Position numbers and translations under genes: made by a program
The notes under the pieces: model-generated
The model's input: the letters and a program-made list of their open reading frames with translations, nothing else
Told to the model about the DNA's origin: nothing
The model's database searches: none
Shown here: positions 7,081 to 15,070 of the stretch, one piece after another
Position numbering within the stretch: position 1 is the stretch's first letter
Layout: every line of letters starts with the position of its first letter
Origin: G016756615 sp050958605
GTDB taxonomy: Bacteria; Pseudomonadota; Alphaproteobacteria; Rhizobiales; Rhizobiaceae
Assembly: GCF_050958605.1 (NCBI RefSeq)
Contig: NZ_JBJHDO010000006.1
Coordinates: forward strand, 305,631 to 369,630
Reading direction: 5' to 3'
Length of the DNA stretch: 64,000 nucleotides

Positions 7081-9120
7081 ATGGCCGGCGAAGAACACGT
7101 ATCCGTCGCGGTAAGAGATGATTTCGTCGCGCGGCAGACCAAGGCGAAGCCTGTGCCTGCCCTTGCGGAGTTGCTGTGGAACAGCCTCGATGGAGACGCC
7201 ACCGAGGTATCTGTCGAGTTCGCACACAACGATCTCGCAGGCGGGATGTCGAAAATCGTCGTCTACGACAATGGTGACGGATTTTCCCGCAGCGATGCTC
7301 GGGCGCTGTTCGGCAATCTCGGCGGCTCTTGGAAGCGGCACGTCCGACAGACCAAACGCAATCGCCGCATGATCCACGGCCAAGAAGGACGCGGCCGCTA
7401 CAAGGCGTTCGCCCTCGGCCAGTCGGTCACATGGAAGGTCTGCTATGACGATCAGTCCGGGCGGAAGGCGTTCGAGGTCCGGCTCCTCGAGGCCGATCTC
7501 ACCGACGTTACCATCACCGAGGAAGTGCCGGCGCCCGGACGCGCAACAGGCGTCATCGTAGAAGTCGCCGACCTCCGGCGTGATTTCAAGACCTTCGAGA
7601 GCGAAGACGGCCTTCAGGACCTGAACGAGATCTTCGCGCTCTACCTGATGAATTATCGGAGCGTCTCGATCTCGATCGCCGGCCAGAGGCTCGATCCCGA
7701 GAAGGTGATCGCCAGTCATCACAAGGCGTCACTGCCGCTGATCGAGAAGGATGATGGCGCCCAGCACGAAGTCGAGCTCGAAGTCATCGAATGGCGAACC
7801 GATGCGCGGCGTGTCCTCTATCTGTGCTCCGCGAGCGGCTTTCCGTTCGATCAGGTCGAGACGCGTTTCCACATTCCCGGCTTCTCTTTCTCCGCCTATC
7901 TGAAATCCAGCTACGTCGAGGAATTGCATAACGAAGAACGCCTCGCGCTCTCCGAAATGGATCCCCTGTTGAGCGGCGCGGTCGAAAATGCCCGCTCGGC
8001 GATAAAAGACTATTTTCGCGACAAATCGGCGGAAAAGGCTCGATCCCTGGTCGACGAATGGATCGCCGAAGACGTTTATCCCTATCGCGGCACGCCGCAG
8101 AACGCCGTCGAGAAGGTAGAGCGTCAGGTTTTCGATATCGTCGCGGTCCAGGTTCAGGAGCTCGCGCCCGATCTCGGCATCAGCTCGGCGAAGGCGAAGG
8201 CGCTACACCTTCGCATGCTGCGCAACGCCATCGAGCGCGGACCGGAGGAGTTGCAGCTCATCCTGAAGGAAGTGCTCGACCTTCCAGCGCGCAAGCAGAA
8301 GGAGCTTGCGAACCTCCTGCAGGAAACGACGCTGTCTGCGATCATCACCGCCGCCAAGACTGTCGCCGATCGGTTGAAGTTCATATCCGCGCTCGAGTCG
8401 ATCGTCTTCGACCCGGAAACCAAAGGCCGCTTGAAGGAACGCACCCAGCTCCACAAAATCCTCGCCGAAAACACCTGGGTGTTCGGCGAAGAGTATAATC
8501 TCTGGGTGAGCGACAAGGATCTCCGTCGCGTCCTGGAAAAGCATCGCGACCATCTCGATCCGAAAATCGCGATCGACGAGCCCGTGAAAGTGATCGGCAA
8601 GGCGCGCGGCATCATCGACCTGATGTTCTCGCGCTCGACGCGACGACATCGTGCCAACGACATCGAACACATGATCGTTGAGCTCAAGGCGCCGAAAGTG
8701 AAGATCGGCGCCGAGGAGATCACGCAGGCAAAAAAATACGCGATCGCCGTCACGTCGGACGAACGGTTCTCGACCGTCAACGGCGTGCGCTGGCACTTCT
8801 GGCTGGTCTCCAACGCCTATGACGATTTCGCAAAGCATGAGATCGAAAGCGGTCCGGATCGCGAGCGCCGCCTAATCGCGCGAGGGCCGCGACATATCGT
8901 CGGCATCGAGACGTGGGGTGAGCTAATCGAGGAAAATCGGGCTCGGCTTCAGTTCTTCCAGGAGCATCTGCAGCATTCCGCCGATGAGAGCACCGCGATC
9001 AAATATCTGCAGGAAAAGCACAGCCAATTCCTGGAAGGTGTCATCGTCGAAGAGACCGACGAAAATGGTGACGATCAGCCGGACGCGTTGACACCGGAAA
9101 GAACCGAGCAACCTGCTTAG
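7081..9120 (+). CDS. GHKL ATPase fused to Shedu-like (DUF4263) PD-(D/E)XK nuclease domain
   Basis: A 679-aa two-domain protein. The N-terminal third is a GHKL (MutL/Hsp90/MORC type) ATPase. Its N-box is ELLWNSLDGDAT (E30, N34, D37), its G1 box DNGDGF (63-68) and its G2-like loop GQEGRGRYKAF (100-110). A helical middle region (about 300-440) links it to a C-terminal domain. That domain starts with HKILAENTWVFGEEY (458-472) and contains IIDLMF (D513), IVELKAPK (E534, K536) and TQAKKYA (Q549). This order is the D-(E/D)xK-Q signature of restriction-like nucleases, closest in look to DUF4263, the SduA family of the Shedu anti-phage system. ATG 7081 follows GGGAGG. Such ATPase-nuclease fusions suggest a DNA-surveillance or restriction role, inferred and untested. 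Confidence 0.8.
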   Translation: MAGEEHVSVAVRDDFVARQTKAKPVPALAELLWNSLDGDATEVSVEFAHNDLAGGMSKIVVYDNGDGFSRSDARALFGNLGGSWKRHVRQTKRNRRMIHGQEGRGRYKAFALGQSVTWKVCYDDQSGRKAFEVRLLEADLTDVTITEEVPAPGRATGVIVEVADLRRDFKTFESEDGLQDLNEIFALYLMNYRSVSISIAGQRLDPEKVIASHHKASLPLIEKDDGAQHEVELEVIEWRTDARRVLYLCSASGFPFDQVETRFHIPGFSFSAYLKSSYVEELHNEERLALSEMDPLLSGAVENARSAIKDYFRDKSAEKARSLVDEWIAEDVYPYRGTPQNAVEKVERQVFDIVAVQVQELAPDLGISSAKAKALHLRMLRNAIERGPEELQLILKEVLDLPARKQKELANLLQETTLSAIITAAKTVADRLKFISALESIVFDPETKGRLKERTQLHKILAENTWVFGEEYNLWVSDKDLRRVLEKHRDHLDPKIAIDEPVKVIGKARGIIDLMFSRSTRRHRANDIEHMIVELKAPKVKIGAEEITQAKKYAIAVTSDERFSTVNGVRWHFWLVSNAYDDFAKHEIESGPDRERRLIARGPRHIVGIETWGELIEENRARLQFFQEHLQHSADESTAIKYLQEKHSQFLEGVIVEETDENGDDQPDALTPERTEQPA

Positions 9121-9170
9121 CCGGAATTGGGAGGATCAAAGGGGCACCTCATCGCATCAGCACAAGCGAC

Positions 9171-9345
9171 CGACATGCGCTTGTCGGGCGCATCGTGTCG
9201 ATGGACAAAAAAGGCGACCATCCACGCACGCGGAGCGGTGTGTATCGAAGCCGACCGCATCGCCGCGGTCGTGGCCGACCCCGCGCATGTCCCAGATGAC
9301 TTCGCCGCCGTCGTTCCGGTCGATACGGGCGGCACGATCTATCCC
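9171..9345 (+). pseudogene. Amidohydrolase N-terminal remnant, frameshifted and truncated
   Basis: Translating 9177-9212 gives ALVGRIVSMDKK. Moving one base over, 9216 onward gives TIHARGAVCIEADRIAAVV and then DTGGTIYP, ending near 9345. Together these match the N-terminus of metal-dependent amidohydrolases, where the last motif is normally followed by PGLIELHNH-type metal ligands. The two halves are joined correctly if the A6 tract at 9207-9212 is shortened by one base. Homology stops abruptly after TIYP. So this is the stub of a chromosomal gene broken at the right edge of the island. Confidence 0.7.
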
Positions 9346-9643
9346 GCCCAGGATGCGCCCGCCTTAATGCAAGTCCAATTTCTACGTAGATGCGTGTTTT
9401 CAGCAATGACCGCTCGTGGCGAACAAATCTGATTGCTTGAACGGCAAGAATGGGGAGCATTGCTGCCCGTCATGTTGCACAATGTGCAGGTCGCTTTCGG
9501 GTCGATCTGAAATTCGATGCGTGGGGCGGCCATCTCGCTCCCCATCCCCATCGAAAAAAGCAACGCCTAGTCGGCGGCAGTAAACTGATGGAAAAGGCCC
9601 CCGCGAAGGCGCCCGCCTTGCGTCGGACGCCCTGCCACCCCGT
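9346..9643. other. Non-coding right border of the accessory island
   Basis: About 300 bases between the amidohydrolase remnant and the aldolase/dehydrogenase stop codon. No gene, tRNA, integrase or clear direct repeat matching the left border is visible. It probably marks the scar between island DNA and the sugar-catabolic genes. Confidence 0.4.
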
Positions 9644-11698
9644 CTATCTCAGCGTCGCCGCGATATTCCCCCCGTCGACGGTCGTCACATCGGCCGTGGT
9701 GCGTTCGGCCAGGGCGTGGTGCAGGAAGGCCTGCGCGACATGCTCAGCGGTAACTTCGAGCCCGAGCAGGTTGCCCGACATGTAATCCTTCTCGGAGAGG
9801 CCGCGCGCTTTGGAGCGGCTGGCGATCATCTCGTCGGTCAGCAGGCCGGAGCGGATGCGGTCGGCGTTGACTGCGTTGGAGCGGATGCCGAGCGGGCCGT
9901 ATTCCAAAGCGTATTGGCGCGAGAGGAACAGGGTCGCCGCCTTGGGCAGGCCATAGGCGCCGAATTTCGGGCCGGGATTGACCGCCTGCTTGGAGGTGTT
10001 GAAGAGAAGCACGCCGCCCGTGCCCTGCTGCTTGAAGATGCGAACGGCGTTCTGCGCCGCGTTCTGATGGGCGAAGAAGTTGAGTTCGAAGCTCTTGCGC
10101 AGCAGCGCCTCGTCGATCTCGCCGATGCCGCCCTCCCAGGCAGCACCTGCGTTGGAGACCAGTATGTCGAGGCCGCCATAGGTCGCCACCGCCTTGTCGA
10201 AGGCGGCGCGCAGGGCCGAGGGGTCGGTGATGTCGCAGCCGACGCCGATGGAATCGTTGCCGGCCTTCTTGGCGACCGCCGCCGCACGCTCGCCGTCGAG
10301 ATCGACCACCACGACATGCGCGCCGTTGGCGGCGAAGAGCGCGGCGGTCGCCGCGCCGATCGCGCCGGCGCCGCCGGTGACCAGCGCCACCTGGCCGGTC
10401 AGCGGCTTCGGCTTGTTCGCGGCGAGCTTGGCTTGTTCGAGCGACCAGTATTCGAGGCCGAAGAGATCGGTATGGTCGAGCGGCTGGAAGGTGCCGATGG
10501 CCTCGGCGTCGCGCACCGCCTCGATCCACATCTCGCCGACGTCAGAGGCGATCCTGGCATCCTTCAGCGTGCGGCCGTGGCCGAACATGCCGAGGCCGGG
10601 CACCAGCGTCAGACGCGGCATCGGGTCGAGCATGGTGCGCTTCACGTCGTCCAGCGCGTCGTTCGTCTCGAAATAGCTGGTGTAGTCGCGCACGAAGCCG
10701 GCGACATGCTCCTTGATGGCGGCGGGATAGGCGTCGGCCTTCGCCGCGTCCGGCGCGGGCAGCACCATCGGGCCGGTCTTGATGCGGATCGAAAGGTCCG
10801 GCGTCGAAACGCCGATGCGCGCCACCGCCTGGAGCCTTGGCGAGGCGAGGAATTCGAGGATGGCCGGCGAGGTGCGGAAATCGCTCACCATGCGGTCGAA
10901 GCGCCCCTCGCCCCTGTCGAAGGCGACGGCGCCGCGCAGCGCCGGGGCGAAATCGGCCGCCTTGGCAAGTTGCGCGGGAAGCTCGATCGGCGTCGGGCGC
11001 GGCTTGGCGTTCGCGGCGATATATTCCTCCGCGAGCGTCACGTAGTGGATCATGCGATCATAGGCTTCCCGCGCCGTGTCGCCGAAGGTGAAGATGCCGT
11101 GCTTGTCGAGGATCAGGCCTTCGACCGAGGGGTCGGCGTCATAGATATCGGCGGCGGCCTTGGCGAGGTCGAAGCCCGGCGGGATATAGGGCACGAAGCC
11201 CATCTTCGGACCGAACACCTTGCTGCTCAGTTCCTCGCTGTTCGGCTGGTCGACGATGGCGAGAACGGCGGTCGAGTGCGTGTGGTCGACGAATTTGTGC
11301 GGCAGGAACGCATGAAGGAGCGTCTCGACCGAGGGGTTGGGCGAGGAAGGGTTGATGAGATTGGCGCGCTGCAGCGCCACCATGTCCTCGTCGGAGAGGC
11401 GGTCGAGGGCGCGCGCCTTGAGAAGCGCGCCGAGCTTCACCGCCGGCAGGCCCTGCGGCTCGATGACCGCCATGTCCCAGCCGCTGCCCTTGACGCAGAG
11501 CACGTCCCATTCGTCGCCGACGAGATCGGTGACCCCGCTCTTCACAGAGGTGTTGCCGCCGCCATGGAGCACCAGCCGCGGATCGCCGCCGAGAAGGCGG
11601 GTGGTGTAGACGCGCAGCGCCAGATCGCGGTCGACGCCCTTGCTGGCATAGTCCGCGACGAGGGCTTCGGCAGTGGCATCGTTCCAGAGGTTCTTCAT
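9644..11698 (-). CDS. Bifunctional aldolase / short-chain dehydrogenase (RhaD-type)
   Basis: A 684-aa fusion. Its N-terminal half is a class II (zinc) aldolase with the LHGGGNTSVK phosphate-binding strand and the metal ligand pair in DHTHSTAVLA. Its C-terminal half is an NAD(P)-dependent short-chain dehydrogenase with the Gly-rich loop TGGAGAIGAA, SNAGAAW, and the active-site Tyr/Lys pair YGLPK. Proteins of this architecture are annotated as rhamnulose-1-phosphate aldolase/lactaldehyde dehydrogenase in rhizobia: aldol cleavage yields dihydroxyacetone phosphate and an aldehyde that the second domain oxidises. The sugar here could be rhamnose or another deoxy sugar or polyol. It lies downstream of the SorC regulator on the same strand and may be its target. 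Confidence 0.88.
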   Translation of the reverse strand: MKNLWNDATAEALVADYASKGVDRDLALRVYTTRLLGGDPRLVLHGGGNTSVKSGVTDLVGDEWDVLCVKGSGWDMAVIEPQGLPAVKLGALLKARALDRLSDEDMVALQRANLINPSSPNPSVETLLHAFLPHKFVDHTHSTAVLAIVDQPNSEELSSKVFGPKMGFVPYIPPGFDLAKAAADIYDADPSVEGLILDKHGIFTFGDTAREAYDRMIHYVTLAEEYIAANAKPRPTPIELPAQLAKAADFAPALRGAVAFDRGEGRFDRMVSDFRTSPAILEFLASPRLQAVARIGVSTPDLSIRIKTGPMVLPAPDAAKADAYPAAIKEHVAGFVRDYTSYFETNDALDDVKRTMLDPMPRLTLVPGLGMFGHGRTLKDARIASDVGEMWIEAVRDAEAIGTFQPLDHTDLFGLEYWSLEQAKLAANKPKPLTGQVALVTGGAGAIGAATAALFAANGAHVVVVDLDGERAAAVAKKAGNDSIGVGCDITDPSALRAAFDKAVATYGGLDILVSNAGAAWEGGIGEIDEALLRKSFELNFFAHQNAAQNAVRIFKQQGTGGVLLFNTSKQAVNPGPKFGAYGLPKAATLFLSRQYALEYGPLGIRSNAVNADRIRSGLLTDEMIASRSKARGLSEKDYMSGNLLGLEVTAEHVAQAFLHHALAERTTADVTTVDGGNIAATLR

Positions 11699-11763
11699 GT
11701 CGGGATCTTTTTGGCTAGCGTTTCGTGTTGTGTCGGGGGGCGCAGGGATTGGACGTCGGCAGG

Positions 11764-12014
11764 CCCCTCATCGGCCTGCCGGCCACTTCTCCCCGCCTGC
11801 GGGGAGAAGGCCGCTGTCGTCTATGCTTTCGCCAATCTTCGCCATCGGCGACCCGGCGAAACCCGCTCAGCTGCGCTCTCTCCCGCCTGCGGGGAGAAGA
11901 TCGCTGTCGTCTCCGCTTTCGCCAATCTTCGCCATCGGCGACTGGCGAAACCCGCTCAGCTGCGTTCTCTCTCCCCGCCTGCGGGGAGAGATGTCCGGCA
12001 GGACAGTGAGGGGG
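11764..12014. repeat. Dispersed palindromic repeat, copy A (with internal tandem duplication)
   Basis: Begins CCCCTCATCGGCCTGCCGG and ends in the inverted form GATGTCCGGCAGGACAGTGA. Internal CTCCCCGCCTGCGGGGAG hairpins flank a core GCTTTCGCCAATCTTCGCC. The core and one hairpin are duplicated in tandem with a 90-base period (11827 and 11917). It fills most of the gap between the aldolase and sorC genes and is related to copies at 17269, 19144, 42437 and 48728. Confidence 0.88.
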
Positions 12015-12049
12015 GCGGCGTGGGTGGTCGATCATGCTGGCCCCATGGT

Positions 12050-13015
12050 TTAGTCGGCCATGGTGACGGAATTTTTGCCGGCGCGGTCGAGGAGCTGGCG
12101 GGCGATCCAGGCCGTCGTCACCAGCTGCGAGCAGAGGCCGCCGGCGAGCGCGGCCCGGAGCGGATCGAGCTTGGCATCCTCATGGGCGACCATCAGGCGC
12201 TTGGGGATGGCGCGGATCGAGGCGAGATCGGCCGAGATGACGCGCCTGTTGTAGCTGCAGTCGAGCTGCTGGCCGGCGGCGTCGATGATCTGGCCGGCGA
12301 TGACGCCGGCCGCGCCCTCGCCTTTCAGCGCGCGCATCTCGGCCGGCGTGAGCGCGCCGCATTTCACCACATGGCTGTCCTCGTCGATCGTGCCCACCGA
12401 ATAGAGCGCGAGATTGCATTCGGCGATGCCGGAAAGCTGCTCGCGGATCACCGGCTCGCTGCGCAACTGCTCGGCGAGTTCCTCCGTGGTCAGCACCAGC
12501 GGCGCGTAGAAATTGAGGCCCTTGGCGTTGAGGCGCCGGGCGATCTCCATGGTGCACTGGTCGGGCCGGTAGGAATAGGGCGCGCCGAGATTGCCGCAGA
12601 GCTGGACGACCGTGACGTCCTGAAGGTCGGCATAGGACATGACGTCGGCGATGTCGTAGACCGTATGGCCCCAGGCGATGCCGATGCGGTCGCCGCGCCG
12701 CACCTGGTCCAGGAATACCCCGGCCGCGACCAGCGGCACCTCGGCGCGGTCACCCGATGCGCCGGCATGCGGCACGATCCAGACGGCGTCGAGCCCGAAC
12801 GCATCCTCCACCTCGCGGGCCAGCACGTCCTCGCGGAAGAGCTGCGTCGAGGTCGAGATGCTGACGATGCCGGTCTCGCGTGCCTTGCGCAGATACATGG
12901 CGACCGACGCGCGCGAAATGTTCAGCTCGCGCGCGACCTCGTCCTGGCGCAGGCCATGCGTGTAATAGAGCCAGGCGGCCTTATGTATGATCTGATCGGC
13001 CGGCCGGATCGGCAT
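12050..13015 (-). CDS. SorC/DeoR-family sugar-responsive transcriptional regulator
   Basis: A 321-aa regulator. An N-terminal helix-turn-helix (HKAAWLYYTHGLRQDEVARE then LNISRASVAMYLRKAR) is followed by a SorC-type sugar-phosphate-binding domain with VPLVAAGVFLDQV, IGIAWGHTVYD and a C-terminal LATGGLCSQLV-like segment (here AALAGGLCSQLVT). The effector is probably a phosphorylated sugar, as is usual for the family. I start at ATG 13015 because AGGAGG precedes it on the minus strand; a TTG eight codons upstream lies within that site. It stands between the aldolase gene and an oppositely oriented aldo/keto reductase, so it likely controls one or both. Confidence 0.9.
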   Translation of the reverse strand: MPIRPADQIIHKAAWLYYTHGLRQDEVARELNISRASVAMYLRKARETGIVSISTSTQLFREDVLAREVEDAFGLDAVWIVPHAGASGDRAEVPLVAAGVFLDQVRRGDRIGIAWGHTVYDIADVMSYADLQDVTVVQLCGNLGAPYSYRPDQCTMEIARRLNAKGLNFYAPLVLTTEELAEQLRSEPVIREQLSGIAECNLALYSVGTIDEDSHVVKCGALTPAEMRALKGEGAAGVIAGQIIDAAGQQLDCSYNRRVISADLASIRAIPKRLMVAHEDAKLDPLRAALAGGLCSQLVTTAWIARQLLDRAGKNSVTMAD

Positions 13016-13034
13016 GGGCGCTTCCTCCTGTTTC

Positions 13035-13063
13035 GACAATAGTCACGAGGTCTGACAAAAGTC
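13035..13063. promoter_or_regulatory. Candidate SorC operator pair
   Basis: Two imperfect palindromes, GACAATAGTC (13035-13044) and GACAAAAGTC (13054-13063), have centres 19 bases apart, close to two helical turns. They sit immediately upstream of the sorC start in the divergent region before the aldo/keto reductase. Placement and spacing suit autoregulation; binding is inferred. Confidence 0.45.
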
Positions 13064-13178
13064 AAATGCTGGCCCGATCGAGAAAAGATCACGGCACTTT
13101 TCACGAAGGCCGCCCGCATGCAAGGATGAGCGATCGCGCCGCCGATGCGGCTTCCTCCCACCAGAAATCCGGAGAAAA

Positions 13179-14129
13179 ATGATGGAAAAGCGACGGCTGG
13201 GCCGTACGGAGCTGCGCATTGCGCCGGTCGTGTTCGGCGGCAATGTGTTCGGCTGGACGATCGACGAGAAGACGTCCTTCGAGCTTTTGGACCGCTTCGC
13301 CGAAGCCGGCTTCAACGCGATCGACACGGCGGATGTCTATTCGCGCTGGCACGACGGCAATTCCGGCGGCGAGTCCGAGGCGATCATCGGCAAATGGATG
13401 AAGAGCCGCGGTAATCGCGACGACATCGTCGTCATCACCAAGGTGGGGTCCGACCTCGGCGACGGCAAGAAAGGTCTTTCAGCCGCCTATATCGAGACCG
13501 CGATCGACGCCTCCCTGAAGCGGCTTCAGACCGACGTCGTCGACCTTTATCTCTCCCATTGGGCCGACCCGTCGGTGCCCTATGAAGAAACTCTCGGCGC
13601 CTATCAGAAGCTCATCGCCAAGGGCAAGATCCGCTATGCCGGCGCATCGAACCTCGACGCCGCGCAGCTCAAGGAGGCGCTCGCGGTGGCTCAGGGAAAG
13701 TCGCTGCCGCGCTACGAGGTGCTGCAACCCGGCTACAATCTCTATGACCGGGCCGAGTTCGAGGGTGCGCTGCGCGACCTGACCATGGCCGAGGAGATCG
13801 GCGTCATCACCTATTTCAGCCTCGCCAAGGGTTTCCTCTCCGGCAAATACCGCAGCGAGGCCGATCTGGGTAAAAGCCAGCGCGGCGAAGGCGTGAAGCA
13901 GTATCTCAACGATCGCGGCACGCGCATTCTCGCCGCGCTGGAAAAGGTCGCCGCGCGCCACGATGCAAAGCTTGCCGAGATTGCGGTTGCCTGGCTGATC
14001 GCGCGGCCCGGCGTGACGGCTCCTATCGCCAGCGCCACGTCCCTGGCGCAGTTGGAAAGCCTGATCCGCGCGGCCGCGATCGGTCTTTCGCCCGAAGACA
14101 TCGAAGAACTCGACAGCGCCAGCGCCTGA
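13179..14129 (+). CDS. Aldo/keto reductase
   Basis: A 316-aa NADPH-dependent oxidoreductase of the AKR superfamily. The N-terminus RRLGRTELRIAPVVFGGNVF matches the first strand. The catalytic tetrad region includes DTADVYSRW (Asp/Tyr), a Lys in VVITKVGSDL and a His in LYLSHWAD. The C-terminus has the cofactor-binding APIASATSLAQLESLI segment. GGAGAAAA precedes ATG 13179, and a second ATG is adjacent. It is divergent from sorC and may reduce a sugar aldehyde or ketose intermediate. The substrate cannot be predicted. Confidence 0.9.
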   Translation: MMEKRRLGRTELRIAPVVFGGNVFGWTIDEKTSFELLDRFAEAGFNAIDTADVYSRWHDGNSGGESEAIIGKWMKSRGNRDDIVVITKVGSDLGDGKKGLSAAYIETAIDASLKRLQTDVVDLYLSHWADPSVPYEETLGAYQKLIAKGKIRYAGASNLDAAQLKEALAVAQGKSLPRYEVLQPGYNLYDRAEFEGALRDLTMAEEIGVITYFSLAKGFLSGKYRSEADLGKSQRGEGVKQYLNDRGTRILAALEKVAARHDAKLAEIAVAWLIARPGVTAPIASATSLAQLESLIRAAAIGLSPEDIEELDSASA

Positions 14130-14293
14130 CGAGAGGAACATGTCCGGCGCGGCGATATGGCGCAGCCTGGCCGATGGCCGGCCGGACATGATCTCGAGCA
14201 CAGCCAGAATTGGCTTGCAATATCAAAGGGAGGTCGCACTGAAACCCGCGGCCGTCCCGCCCGCGGACAGCTCGAAAAACTTGACGGCGGTAG

Positions 14294-14310
14294 TTTAGAA
14301 TAATTCTAAG
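14294..14310. promoter_or_regulatory. Irr/ICE-like iron control box
   Basis: TTTAGAATAATTCTAAG is an inverted repeat TTTAGAA-N3-TTCTAAG. It closely resembles the iron control element bound by Irr in rhizobia. It lies in the 349-base gap before the iron cluster, where no other gene is visible, and so would couple imelysin, bacterioferritin and di-heme genes to iron or heme status. Similarity is by eye. Confidence 0.6.
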
Positions 14311-14428
14311 TTATTGATTTGAAGGCGGTTTTTCCAAATTCCGTTGACTTTTGATGGCCGCCCGGGTTTAAGATCGGCCATGAACCTTTGATGTCTGGGC
14401 CTTGAACCCATTCGATTGGAGGATAGAG

Positions 14429-14557
14429 GTGACTGTTGTCTGCAGGCCGCGCCATGACGCGGTCCATTCCTCAATGCCGTGCCGTTCCGCCTCGACGCGC
14501 TTCCCCATGGAAGCACGCCAGGCCGATGCCGCTCGTTCGACGGGGCGTCATACGTGA
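14429..14557 (+). CDS. Possible 42-aa leader ORF upstream of the iron cluster
   Basis: A GTG at 14429 is six bases after a full GGAGG (14418-14422). It opens a 42-codon frame ending in TGA 14555-14557, and that stop overlaps an in-frame GTG (GTGA at 14554) of the next gene. The peptide (begins MTVVCRPRHDAVHSS) is Arg/His rich with two Cys and resembles nothing known to me. It could be a coupling or leader peptide, or chance. Confidence 0.3.
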   Translation: MTVVCRPRHDAVHSSMPCRSASTRFPMEARQADAARSTGRHT

Positions 14558-15060
14558 GCTTTCGCGTCGGCGACATGAATGGCCATAACGGCTGCTATTT
14601 CGACCGCCTGCCCGAAAAGCTGGTGCTCGAAGGCTATCGCCGCTGGCTGGCGGGTTACGAGACCGGATCGGTCACGCCATGGGAGATGGGCTGGGCGCTC
14701 TATACCCAGCATCTCGGCGGCGCGGATGGCCGGCGGGCGCTCGCCGAACTGTCCCACTTTGTTCGTACCCTTCGCGTTTGCGCGGCCTGCCCGCTGGCGA
14801 GCTTTCCCTTCGGCGCGCATCACGTATGCCGCGACGAATGCCTGGCGCTCGGCATCATAGCGGCGCTCCAGCACGAGGACACCGATGCCGCCGCGACCTG
14901 CCTGTCGGCCATGTCGTGCCCGGCACGCCGCAACGATATCCGCGACGCGGCCGCCAGCTTCGCCGAAACCCTGGCCGGCCTGAGCCAATATCTTCTGCCG
15001 ATTCCCGCCCACGCGATCGAAGACGTCCTGAGACGCGCCGGACGCGCCACCGTTCACTGA
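14554..15060 (+). CDS. Hypothetical conserved-type protein with clustered cysteines, iron cluster
   Basis: Function not recognised. The protein (about 168 aa from GTG 14554) contains CAACPLASFPFGAHHVCRDE followed by C, that is C-x2-C and C-x3-C with two adjacent His between them, which could hold a metal. Another GHNGCYFDRLPEK motif is near the N-terminus. No signal peptide is seen. The start is uncertain: GTG 14554 overlaps the preceding short frame, GTG 14479 is further upstream, and ATG 14575 is further in. It is followed after ten bases by the imelysin gene and preceded by an Irr-like box, so a role in iron or heme handling is a reasonable inference. Confidence 0.6.
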   Translation: MSFRVGDMNGHNGCYFDRLPEKLVLEGYRRWLAGYETGSVTPWEMGWALYTQHLGGADGRRALAELSHFVRTLRVCAACPLASFPFGAHHVCRDECLALGIIAALQHEDTDAAATCLSAMSCPARRNDIRDAAASFAETLAGLSQYLLPIPAHAIEDVLRRAGRATVH

Positions 15061-15070
15061 GGAGACTGGA

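Noticed and set aside
11764..12014. CRISPR-like array
   Set aside because: Only two 90-base units, internally palindromic, without regular short spacers or cas genes; it belongs to the dispersed repeat family.
9716..13042. 1108-codon open frame antisense to the aldolase and sorC genes
   Set aside because: Runs across two real genes and repeat copy A, is rich in Arg/Gly/Ala, and has no recognisable domain.
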